Shown here one piece after another: positions 1 through 6,232 of a stretch of DNA of 10,341 bases. The stretch comes from Pseudomonadota bacterium (GTDB lineage Bacteria > Pseudomonadota > Alphaproteobacteria > Reyranellales > Reyranellaceae). The notes under the pieces are model-generated. The model did not search any database, had not been told where the DNA came from, and was given only the letters and a program-made list of their open reading frames with translations. How positions within the stretch are numbered: the stretch's first letter is position 1; each line of letters opens with the position of its first letter. The stretch spans positions 1 to 10,341 of the forward strand of contig JAEZHS010000544.1 of the NCBI GenBank assembly GCA_023436825.1, written 5' to 3'. Both the position numbers and the translations under genes were made by a program.

Positions 1-588
1 CTTGGTGAGGTCCTCGCCCTTGATCTCGCCCTTGAAGGTGCGCTTGACGCCCGCGAGCATGTCCTTGCCGGCGGCGTAGTTGCCGGCCATCAGGTAAAGG
101 CTCTTGACGCCCTTGGTGTTGAGGTACTCGCCCATCGCCATCGGCGTCTGGTCGTTCTGCCACGAGGTCGAGAAGAAGTTCTTGTTGCAGAGTTCACCCG
201 CGATCTGCGAGGGCCCGGCATTGGCCGAGATCAGGATTGTGTCGCCCTCGTCCGTCACGGTCTTCAGCGAGGCGAGCAGCACGTTCGACCAGATGTAGCC
301 CGCGACGACGTTCACCTTGTCCTGCTGGACGAGCTTTTCCGACTTCTGCTTGCCGACGTCCGGCTTGAACTGGTCGTCCTCGTAGATGATCTCGAACGGC
401 ACGCCGCCCATCTTGCCGCCGAGATGCTCCTTGGCGAGCTCGACCGAGCGGCGCATGTCCTCGCCGATCGCGGCCTGGGGCCCCGAGAAGGTGCTGACGA
501 AGCCGATCTTGATCGGCGTCTGGGCCATCGCGGGCAGGCCAAAGGCCAGCGCCGCGATTGTTGCGGTGCCAAACAATCTGCTTTTCAT
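1..588 (-). CDS. LivK-type ABC transporter substrate-binding protein (N-terminal 196 residues; runs off the left edge)
   Basis: Periplasmic ligand-binding protein of the branched-chain amino acid/amide ABC transporter class (type I periplasmic fold). The frame is open from an ATG at 586-588 to base 1, giving 196 residues with no stop; family members are usually about 380-410 residues, so roughly half is visible. Residues 1-22 form a Sec signal peptide (basic MKSR, hydrophobic core, cleavage after AMA). The mature part starts with a first beta strand IKIGFVSTFSG, then a GEDMRRSVELA helix and a VNVVAGYIWS strand, the usual order in this family. A purine-rich AGGGAG lies 9 nt before the ATG. It starts 60 nt downstream of the benzoate-CoA ligase on the same strand, so the two are probably co-transcribed. 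LivK-type systems beside box genes commonly import aromatic acids, so benzoate or a relative is the likely ligand; this rests on context, not on binding residues. Confidence 0.9.
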   Translation of the reverse strand, partial: MKSRLFGTATIAALAFGLPAMAQTPIKIGFVSTFSGPQAAIGEDMRRSVELAKEHLGGKMGGVPFEIIYEDDQFKPDVGKQKSEKLVQQDKVNVVAGYIWSNVLLASLKTVTDEGDTILISANAGPSQIAGELCNKNFFSTSWQNDQTPMAMGEYLNTKGVKSLYLMAGNYAAGKDMLAGVKRTFKGEIKGEDLTK

Positions 589-648
589 GGGTTTACGCTC
601 CCTGTCTTAATCCCCGTCCCCTGATGCCGGCATAAAAGCCGAAAACTT

Positions 649-2193
649 CTAGCCGCGCAATTTGAAGCGCTGGATCTTGCCGGTCGCGGTCTTGGGCAGT
701 TCGGACACGTACTCGACCCAGCGTGGATACTTGTAGGGTGCCAGCGTCTTCTTGCAGACCGCCATCAATTCCTCGGTGAGCTGCGGCCCGCCGCCACCCG
801 CCTGCTTCAGCACCACGAAGGCTTTCGGCTTGATCAGGCTGTGCTCGTCGGCATGGCCGACCACGGCGGCCTCGAGCACCGCGGGATGGGTGATCAGGCA
901 GCTCTCGACCTCGACCGGCGAGCACCAGATGCCGCCGACCTTCAGCATGTCGTCGCTGCGGCCGTCGTAGATGAAGTAGCCGTCCTCGTCCTGGCGATAG
1001 GTGTCGCCGGTGTTGAGCCAGCCCTCGACCATGGTCTCGGCGGTCTTCTCCGGCTTGTTCCAGTAGTACTTGGCGGCCGACTCCGAACGGATCCACAGCC
1101 GCCCGCTCTCACCCGCAGGAACAGGCTTGCCGTTCTCGTCGACGATCTTGACCTCGTATCCCGGCACCGGCTTGCCGCTGGTGCCCGGCTTGTAATCGTC
1201 GAGCCGGTTGCCGATGAAGATGTGCAGGCACTCGGTCGAGCCGATGCCGTCGAGGATCACCGTGCCCGTCTTGTCCTTCCAGCGGCGGAAGATGTCGGAG
1301 GGCAGGGCCTCGGCCGCCGAGACGCAGGCGCGGACGCTCGTGAAGTCGCGCGGCTTCTTCTCCAGCGCCGCGAGCTGCGCGGCATAGAGGGTCGGCGCGC
1401 CGTAGTAGAGCGTGGGCTTGAAGGTCTCGATGGTCTCGAAGGTCGTGTCGGGCGTCGGCCGGCGGTCATCGAGCACGGCGGTGCTGCCTGTCCATAACGG
1501 GAAGGTCATGGAGTTGCCGAGCCCGTAGGCGAAGAAGAGCTTGCCCGCGGAGTAGCTGACATCGTCCTCGCGCACGCCGAGCGCACGAACGCCGTAGCAC
1601 TCGCTGGTCACCACCATGTCGCGCTGCAGGTGCACGGCGCCCTTCGGCCGGCCGGTCGAGCCCGAGGAATAAAGCCAGAAGCAGTCGTCGGTCGGCGAAG
1701 CGAGGCGCGCTTCCAGCCTGTCGGAGGCCTTGGGCAGCTCGGCGAGGAAGGCGTCGACGGTGCTCGCCTTGACGCCTGTCTGCTTCAAGGCCGGCTCGAC
1801 CTCGGCGGCAAACTCGGTGGAATAGACCACGAGCCCGCAGCCCGAATCCTCGAAGAGGTAGGCGTAGTCGGCCGCGCGCAGCATGGTGTTGAGCGGCGCC
1901 GGCACGATGCCCGCCTTGATCGCTCCCCAGAAGAGATAGAAGAAGGCCGGGCAGTCCTTCACGACCAGCAGGACGCGATCGCCGGGCCTCAGCCCGCGGG
2001 CCAGAAGGGCGTTGCCGGCGCGGTTCACGCGCTCGGCGAGTTCGGCGTAGGTGACGGTCTCGCTGGCCGTACGGATGGCGACCTTGGCGCCGCGGCCTTC
2101 CGCGAGGTGCCGGTCGATGAACGGCACGGCGACGTTGAAGCGGGCGGGCAACCTCACTTTGAGGTCCGACCCGAATTCAATGCCCTTGATCAT
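649..2193 (-). CDS. bclA: Benzoate-CoA ligase (ANL superfamily)
   Basis: Cytoplasmic enzyme that activates benzoate with ATP and CoA to benzoyl-CoA, AMP and pyrophosphate, the entry step of the box pathway. At 514 residues it has normal family length. Visible ANL motifs in order: phosphate loop YSSGSTGRPKG (175-185), DGIGSTE (315-321), GWLNTGD (391-397), hinge YDGRSDDMLKVGG (409-421), and PKTATGKIQRF near the C-terminus with the adenylation lysine at K506. The pairs A222-Y223 and H324-I325 match the Ala-Tyr and His-Ile residues that, from memory, line the benzoate pocket in characterised benzoate-CoA ligases. That supports benzoate over a long-chain or phenylacetate substrate, though 2-aminobenzoate or hydroxybenzoate activity cannot be excluded. 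The start at 2193 gives the expected N-terminus (PARFNVAVPFIDRHL) and has GGGAGG about 12 nt upstream. It lies 71 nt after the adenylate cyclase and 60 nt before the ABC binding protein, all on the minus strand. Confidence 0.93.
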   Translation of the reverse strand: MIKGIEFGSDLKVRLPARFNVAVPFIDRHLAEGRGAKVAIRTASETVTYAELAERVNRAGNALLARGLRPGDRVLLVVKDCPAFFYLFWGAIKAGIVPAPLNTMLRAADYAYLFEDSGCGLVVYSTEFAAEVEPALKQTGVKASTVDAFLAELPKASDRLEARLASPTDDCFWLYSSGSTGRPKGAVHLQRDMVVTSECYGVRALGVREDDVSYSAGKLFFAYGLGNSMTFPLWTGSTAVLDDRRPTPDTTFETIETFKPTLYYGAPTLYAAQLAALEKKPRDFTSVRACVSAAEALPSDIFRRWKDKTGTVILDGIGSTECLHIFIGNRLDDYKPGTSGKPVPGYEVKIVDENGKPVPAGESGRLWIRSESAAKYYWNKPEKTAETMVEGWLNTGDTYRQDEDGYFIYDGRSDDMLKVGGIWCSPVEVESCLITHPAVLEAAVVGHADEHSLIKPKAFVVLKQAGGGGPQLTEELMAVCKKTLAPYKYPRWVEYVSELPKTATGKIQRFKLRG

Positions 2194-2264
2194 GCCGATC
2201 CCATCCCTCCCGTGCTTCGCCGATTGCGCTTCTTATTTGCGTAATTTGGTACTGAAATACCTAT
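2194..2264 (-). promoter_or_regulatory. AT-rich gap upstream of benzoate-CoA ligase, possible promoter/operator
   Basis: This 71-nt gap separates the cyclase stop from the ligase start. Its cyclase-proximal half (about 2231-2268) is clearly richer in A+T than its surroundings. It contains short palindromes: GGTA-6 nt-TACC, AAAT-4 nt-ATTT, and two GCGCAAT/CGCAAAT-like half-sites on the minus strand. No convincing -35/-10 pair is seen. The base composition and symmetry suggest a regulated promoter for the ligase, so the ligase may not depend only on read-through from the cyclase. The binding protein cannot be named. Confidence 0.3.
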
Positions 2265-4175
2265 TTAGGCTTCCCCTCGCAAGCCCCTTATTATTACTCC
2301 GTCAGCCCGGCCCCTGAGGAGCGACAACGGCACGGCATCGGCTGCGACGTCGGCAGGGCCGCCGTCGAGCGGCAGCCAGACGAAGCCGTCCAGTGCGGCC
2401 GTCCGGCAACTCGCACTGGCCACGATCGTGACCTCGCCGACCCGGGGCGCCCGGCGGCCGAACTGCTCCAGCCGCGAGGCCACGTTCACCGCCTCGCCGA
2501 TGGCGGTGTAGTCGACGCGGCCGGCGAAGCCGACATTGCCGACCAGGACGGTGCCGGTGTGCAGGCCGACGCGCATGCGGCAGGCGGCGAGGCCGGTCGA
2601 GCGACGCTCGCGGTTGAACGCCTCGACCGCGTGCGCAATCGCCAGTGCCCCCAGGCACGCGGCGCGCGCATGCTGGGCGTTGGGTTCCGGCGCGCCCCAG
2701 AAGGCCATCAGCCCGTCACCCATGTACTTGTCGATGGTGCCGCCGGTCGCCTCGATCGCGGGGCCCACGCGCGCCATCAGGTCGTTGAGATAAGTGGCCG
2801 TCTCGGTCGCCGGCCGGCCACGCGAATAGGCGGTGTACCCTTCGAGATCGCAGAACAGGATGGTGATGGCGCGATCCTCGGCGGGCGGCAGCGCGCCCTG
2901 CTGGGCGATCAGGCGCTCGACCAGGGCGCGCGGCAGGTAGGTGGCGGCGAGCCTCAGCCCGCGCGACATGCGCTCGAAGGCGCGGTTCGCGAGGTTGAGC
3001 TCGCGCACCTTGCTGTCGCCAAGCTGCGGCACCTTCTCGAGCTCCAGCCGCTCGACGGCGCGCGCGGCGTCGGCCAGCGCCAGGATGGGCCGGGACAGCC
3101 TCCGGCCGACTATGATCGCAATGGCGCCCGTCAGCAGCATCAGCACCGCGCCTGCGATCAGGATGCCGCGCACGATCCAGCGCGCCCACGCCGATTCGCG
3201 GCCGGCGATGTGATAGCCGATGATCAGCGAAGCCGGCCGGTACTCGTCGATCTTGCGGTAGATCCAGCCATGGCTGCTGTCGCCCACCCAGTTCCAGTGG
3301 CCCGAGACCGTGCTGCCGCCGTTCAGCCAGGAGATCTCGTTCGCCTGCGGGGCCCACATCGCCGCCAGCACCGGATCGTGGACCTCGTCGAGCTTGGACA
3401 ATCGCCCGCGGGCGCGCTGCTCGGCGCTGCTCTGGTCCTCGCCGAGCCATGGATGGGCCAGCACCGTGTCGCGGCCGGCCAGGATGAACGGCATGCGCTC
3501 GCCCGCGAGCTCGAGGCTTTTCAGGAAGCGCGACAGGTCGGACGTGCCGATGGCCGCGCCGATGACGCCGCGGAACTGGCCGTGCACGCGGATCGGCACG
3601 ATGACCGGCAGGATCGGCTCGCCGACCACGAGCGACCATTGCGGCTCGGCCCATTGCGGGCCGCTCAGGGTACGGGCCTGGGCGAACAAGGCGTCGGTGA
3701 AGGGCAGGTTCTCGCGCCGCTCCGGCAGCACGCTGCGATCGGTGCGGCTGAAGCGCATCGGCTCGCCGTCGACGGGGATGACGATGAAGCCCACGGCCTG
3801 CGGCGCGGCAGCGAGGGTGCCCAGCGCGAAGGCCTTCCATTGCTCGCGGTTGTCGAAGTCGATCTCGCCCTTGGCCACGGCATCGCTGATATAGGCCAGC
3901 TGGTCGCGCACCGGCCCGACATGGGCCTGCAGGCGCTGCTCGATCATGTCGACCATGACCTCGTTGAGCTGGCGCGACGAGCTCTCGAAGTTGCTCTGCG
4001 CGGCGTAGTAGGCGATGCCGATCACCGGCAGCATGGCGAGGAAGATCAGCCCGACAAGCACGACCGGCAGCAGGCGCGTGATCGGCCAGCCGGCGGGCTT
4101 GGCTGATGCTTCCGGAGTCATGGCCTGCGGCCCGGTCGTCGGTCGTGGGCCGTGGCCCGACAGCTCAAGCACCAT
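2265..4175 (-). CDS. Membrane class III adenylate cyclase with periplasmic sensor and HAMP linker
   Basis: Inner-membrane signalling enzyme expected to make cAMP from ATP. Numbering from the first ATG (636 residues): membrane helix about 34-57, periplasmic sensor about 58-333 (Cache-like, with GVIGAAIGTSDLSRFL typical of such domains), second helix about 334-357, HAMP linker about 357-410, and cyclase domain about 435-595. Catalytic residues are intact: metal-binding D443 (FCDLEGY) and D487 (KYMGDG), K483 and D555 at the adenine-specifying positions (DKYMGD, VDYTAIG), and N564 and R568 (AVNVASRLE) for the transition state. A guanylate cyclase would be expected to differ at K483. The start is uncertain: ATG at 4175 or ATG at 4121 (residue 19). 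Neither has a good Shine-Dalgarno sequence, and the later one still keeps the first helix. It lies upstream of benzoate-CoA ligase on the same strand. The ligand of the sensor is unknown. Confidence 0.9.
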   Translation of the reverse strand: MVLELSGHGPRPTTGPQAMTPEASAKPAGWPITRLLPVVLVGLIFLAMLPVIGIAYYAAQSNFESSSRQLNEVMVDMIEQRLQAHVGPVRDQLAYISDAVAKGEIDFDNREQWKAFALGTLAAAPQAVGFIVIPVDGEPMRFSRTDRSVLPERRENLPFTDALFAQARTLSGPQWAEPQWSLVVGEPILPVIVPIRVHGQFRGVIGAAIGTSDLSRFLKSLELAGERMPFILAGRDTVLAHPWLGEDQSSAEQRARGRLSKLDEVHDPVLAAMWAPQANEISWLNGGSTVSGHWNWVGDSSHGWIYRKIDEYRPASLIIGYHIAGRESAWARWIVRGILIAGAVLMLLTGAIAIIVGRRLSRPILALADAARAVERLELEKVPQLGDSKVRELNLANRAFERMSRGLRLAATYLPRALVERLIAQQGALPPAEDRAITILFCDLEGYTAYSRGRPATETATYLNDLMARVGPAIEATGGTIDKYMGDGLMAFWGAPEPNAQHARAACLGALAIAHAVEAFNRERRSTGLAACRMRVGLHTGTVLVGNVGFAGRVDYTAIGEAVNVASRLEQFGRRAPRVGEVTIVASASCRTAALDGFVWLPLDGGPADVAADAVPLSLLRGRADGVIIRGLRGEA

Positions 4176-4512
4176 TGGAAACGCCCGCGGCTGTTGCGGC
4201 CGTCATGCTTGCCGCGGAGCGCGTCAAAAAAGTGGCGCGATCGGATGGGGTGAGAAGCGGTCGGTCGGTGCATGCAGTGCTGGCGGTGCTCGAGGTTTGC
4301 GCCCTTTCCGCCCTTTCCGGCAGTACTTCCGTAGTGGCGTTCACCGGACCGCACCCCTATGGGTGGGGCGGCACTCGGAGTTCGGACAGTTACGCAAGTT
4401 TCGCAACCGGAATCGCCCTCGTTGGGGCCGCGTGCAGTGTCTGCCGCGGCCTTTTTGGATCTCCGATCAACGATGCAAAGAACGGGAACGCGGGGAGGCC
4501 GCGCACGGGATG

Positions 4513-4541
4513 ACAATATAACCAAAGTCAGGAACGGTCAA
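4513..4541 (-). promoter_or_regulatory. Candidate sigma-70-type promoter reading toward the adenylate cyclase
   Basis: On the minus strand TTGACC (4536-4541) is followed after exactly 17 nt by TATTGT (4513-4518). These match the -35 and -10 consensus at 5/6 and 4/6 positions with ideal spacing. It sits in an AT-rich patch of a GC-rich region. Transcription would start near 4506 and leave a leader of about 330-385 nt before the cyclase start, which is long. No leader peptide or known riboswitch is recognised in it. Confidence 0.4.
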
Positions 4542-4551
4542 TAACTTTGGT
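4521..4551. repeat. Perfect 8-bp inverted repeat overlapping the candidate promoter
   Basis: ACCAAAGT (4521-4528) and its exact complement ACTTTGGT (4544-4551) flank a 15-nt spacer. The left arm falls between the proposed -10 and -35 and the right arm lies just upstream of the -35. This placement suits a repressor or activator operator better than a terminator, since no T-run follows. No regulator gene is present in the window. Confidence 0.45.
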
Positions 4552-4643
4552 GCGTGATCGCCAATTTCGTTTTCGCGAATTCTTTCGCACCGTAGAGGGT
4601 CCACTTTTGGCGGGTCGAACCGGCAAGCACGCCATTCGTTGTG

Positions 4644-4666
4644 TTGCTGGCCTCGAGTGCCAGCAA
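4644..4666. repeat. Perfect 8-bp hairpin in the gene-poor region
   Basis: TTGCTGGC (4644-4651) and GCCAGCAA (4659-4666) are exact complements around a 7-nt loop that contains CTCGAG. No T-tract follows on either strand, so intrinsic termination is doubtful. A second, weaker hairpin (GTGAT/ATCAC) follows at 4690-4707. Function unknown. Confidence 0.4.
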
Positions 4667-4958
4667 TGCTTTCACTCCGACACGTCGTCGTGATCCTCAG
4701 GCATCACGCCCCATCCAGAGCGCGCGGTTCACGCCGATGTGAACTCTCTCGCGCCGCGGCGGCACGCGATATCGAGGCAGGGCTGCAAGAGCTTCGGGCC
4801 GATGCCGTGCCGCTGGTCCACCGTCCACTCAGCCGAAGGGGGCGGCATCCTGGAGCGTCGAGGGATGCGGTTCATCTGGTGGGTCCTGGAACTGTTCGCA
4901 CCCGGCGAGAGCACCGAGTCAAAAATGGCGATTGCACCGCGCGTCGGGCCTCCTGCGA

Positions 4959-5031
4959 GACCACAAAGGCCATGGGCTTGATGCGCTGGTTTTCGTCGGC
5001 CAACGGCGGCTTCCAGCCTCACGCCAGGGTC
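4959..5031 (-). pseudogene. Frameshifted relic of a benzoate-CoA-ligase-like C-terminal segment
   Basis: On the minus strand the frame at 5002-5031 reads DPGVRLEAAV. The frame at 4959-5000 reads ADENQRIKPMAFVV. In the intact ligase of this window the same two pieces lie next to each other as HPAVLEAAV (residues 436-444) and ADEHSLIKPKAFVV (448-461). Order, strand and spacing agree if about 8 nt were lost between them, which also explains the change of frame. About 17 of the 23 ligase residues in these two pieces match. Sequence on either side cannot be aligned with confidence, so this is a short remnant of a second ANL-family ligase or of a duplicated copy. The 3' end of the toxin frame overlaps its start. 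Confidence 0.5.
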
Positions 5032-5387
5032 GGCGTTGAAGACGGTGCCAAGCCGGGACTGGCAAGAAATTCTGCTGCGCCTTCATGTAACCCAAGCCGG
5101 CGCCGGGTGGCAGCAGGATCACGCCGGAGATCGAGAATGGCTGCGACGAAGATCGCGTCCGCCAACCGCTCGTAAAAGATACCCAGCGACCATCGTTTCA
5201 GCACTGCTCGGCGCAGGTTGCCGTCGAACCGCTCATGCAGCTGCGGAAACTCGGAGATCAGGTCGAATATGATTCCAATCTCTTCATTCAGGTGGCGTGC
5301 CGTTGCCGGGTTTTCCTTTGCCAGGCGTGCGAAATGATCACGCAATTCAGCGGCGGCCGCCGCGTCGACGATAACAGGTAGCTTCAC
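5019..5387 (-). CDS. ParE/RelE-family toxin, with an unusual C-terminal extension
   Basis: Toxin of a type II toxin-antitoxin pair. Members of this fold act on DNA gyrase (ParE) or cleave mRNA at the ribosome (RelE); the sequence does not settle which. Visible family marks are an N-terminal strand then helix (VDAAAAAELRDHFARLA), a second helix, the strand LRRAVLKRWSLGIFYE, and the closing AAILDLRRDPAATRRRL. The start is a GTG at 5385-5387 overlapping the antitoxin stop as GTGA, showing translational coupling. Related toxins usually end shortly after the RRDP segment, near residue 98-100. Here the frame goes on for about 23 more residues with no family character and runs into the ligase relic, so the native stop was probably lost. 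Whether the toxin is still active is unknown. Confidence 0.82.
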   Translation of the reverse strand: MKLPVIVDAAAAAELRDHFARLAKENPATARHLNEEIGIIFDLISEFPQLHERFDGNLRRAVLKRWSLGIFYERLADAIFVAAILDLRRDPAATRRRLGLHEGAAEFLASPGLAPSSTPTLA

Positions 5388-5641
5388 CCGTACTTCCGGG
5401 TCAGCTCCGCCTTCAAGTCCTCCCAGCGGATGCTTTTGGAAGGGTTACGTTTGAAGGCTTCAACACGCTGATGGAGCTCGGCAACAAGTTCGGTTTCCAG
5501 GGGCCGATTGAGATCCAAAGCCGCCGACGCGTTGGAATCACCTTGCTGAGCGTCTTTGGCGATGCTCAGCCACAGGCGGTCGATCAGCGCCAGACGCTCT
5601 TCGACGCTCAGCATCTTGGGGTCGAAATCGGGCACGGGCAT
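5384..5641 (-). CDS. Antitoxin of the putative addiction-module component family
   Basis: Small 85-residue protein expected to bind and neutralise the toxin encoded just downstream and to repress the pair. It has the typical N-terminal LSVEERLALIDRLWLSIA helix (11-28) and the C-terminal EAFKRNPSKSIRWEDLKAEL (61-80) that marks this group, where the W-E-D/E-x-K segment contacts the toxin. The middle (about residues 29-49) is somewhat longer and looser than in short members. The ATG at 5641 has no Shine-Dalgarno at the right distance; GGAGG lies about 16 nt away, and a -10-like TACAAT lies just upstream. The stop overlaps the toxin start by 4 nt. Such pairs are often carried on mobile or unstable DNA, which fits the decayed sequence on their downstream side. 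Confidence 0.85.
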   Translation of the reverse strand: MPVPDFDPKMLSVEERLALIDRLWLSIAKDAQQGDSNASAALDLNRPLETELVAELHQRVEAFKRNPSKSIRWEDLKAELTRKYG

Positions 5642-5647
5642 ACCTGG

Positions 5648-5653
5648 ATTGTA
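5648..5653 (-). promoter_or_regulatory. -10-like element for a possibly leaderless antitoxin mRNA
   Basis: TACAAT on the minus strand (5/6 match to TATAAT) ends 6 nt before the antitoxin ATG, so a transcript from it would begin at or next to the A of the start codon. No clear -35 hexamer is seen. This would explain the poor ribosome-binding site. The rest of the 144-nt gap up to the cupin start shows only a weak plus-strand TATCAT (about 5735). Confidence 0.3.
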
Positions 5654-5785
5654 GCGACCTCCGGGCGGTGCGGCGAGTCACCGTCGGTTGAGCTGGCTTC
5701 TTATCCGCGGATGTCGGCTGCCCACTGATCCTGTATCATCGGGCTGATCCGGACCACGACCGGACAGCTCAACGAGGCGCAAATC

Positions 5786-6169
5786 ATGCCGGTCATCGAC
5801 TATGCGGCGTTGCCGGAATTCCCCATGCGGCCGGGCATCACCGGCAAGTGGATCGCCAGCCGCGAACGCGGCGCCGGCGGGGTCGGCGTTTTGGCCAACA
5901 CCGTACAGGCCGGTTGCGGCGCGCCGCTGCATCGCCATGACTACGAGGAGATCATCCTCGTCGAGGCCGGCAAGATCTGGGTCGAGATGGACAAGGTCCG
6001 CACGACAGCGACGCCGGGGCAATGCGTGATCATTCCCGCCAGCGTGGCGCATGCCTGGGGCAACGAGGGGCCGGAGGTCCTGCGGGTGCTGTTCGTCTGG
6101 AACTCCCCTGAGCCGTTTGCGCCGGGCAAGAGCACCTATCTCGAAGGCGCGCCGCCTGTTGTGAGCTGA
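5786..6169 (+). CDS. Small single-domain cupin protein
   Basis: A 127-residue protein of the cupin_2 type, a single beta-barrel that usually binds one metal ion. Motif 1 is complete: H49-x-H51-x3-E55-x6-G62 (within APLHRHDYEEIILVEAG). Motif 2 gives PGQCVIIPASVAHAWGN with H89 as the fourth ligand, so a 3-His/1-Glu metal site is expected. The role is not known; such cupins can be dioxygenases, isomerases or sugar/ligand sensors. The ATG at 5786 has GAGG 8 nt upstream. It is the only clear plus-strand gene here: divergent from the antitoxin and convergent with the acidic frame and the box operon. Nothing in the sequence ties it to benzoate metabolism. Confidence 0.85.
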   Translation: MPVIDYAALPEFPMRPGITGKWIASRERGAGGVGVLANTVQAGCGAPLHRHDYEEIILVEAGKIWVEMDKVRTTATPGQCVIIPASVAHAWGNEGPEVLRVLFVWNSPEPFAPGKSTYLEGAPPVVS

Positions 6170-6176
6170 CGGCTGC

Positions 6177-6205
6177 CCGGGCCGATCCCATGCCGACCGG
6201 CCCGG
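6177..6205. terminator. GC-rich hairpin between convergent transcription units
   Basis: CCGGGCCG (6177-6184) and CGGCCCGG (6198-6205) are perfect complements around a 13-nt loop. It lies 8 nt after the cupin stop and 27 nt past the stop of the opposing acidic frame. That position is right for a shared terminator, but neither side has a real T-run, so it may only slow transcription or need Rho. Confidence 0.45.
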
Positions 6206-6232
6206 TAACCGGATTGCGTGCGAGCGCTGCGC

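Larger units (their letters stand above)
4176..5018. other. 843-bp stretch without an intact gene
   Basis: Several short frames are open here, but none shows a recognisable domain, a good ribosome site or a consistent codon pattern. What can be seen: a candidate minus-strand promoter with an inverted repeat (4513-4551), a local AT-rich patch (about 4510-4590), hairpins at 4644-4666 and 4690-4707, a small tandem repeat of CCCTTTCCG (4302-4319), and a relic of a CoA ligase running into the right end (4959-5031). It reads as a leader region for the cyclase joined to decayed sequence. Confidence 0.6.

Noticed and set aside
2559..4106. 515-codon plus-strand open frame opposite the adenylate cyclase
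   Set aside because: Its protein is rich in Arg/Ala/Gly/His with no domain. It is the antisense shadow of a cyclase with complete catalytic motifs, as expected in high-GC DNA.
4118..4525. 135-codon minus-strand open frame in the cyclase leader
   Set aside because: It starts at the candidate promoter itself, lacks a ribosome site, and has a composition typical of non-coding GC-rich DNA.
4729..5022. 97-codon minus-strand open frame in the gene-poor region
   Set aside because: There is no domain. Part of it reads the ligase relic in a frame that is right only for its first ten residues, so it is not an intact gene.
4956..5034. Possible transposase (IS3 OrfA-like) fragment from the ADENQRIK string
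   Set aside because: The following residues do not fit OrfA, whereas order and spacing fit the ANL ligase segment. No terminal inverted repeats were found.
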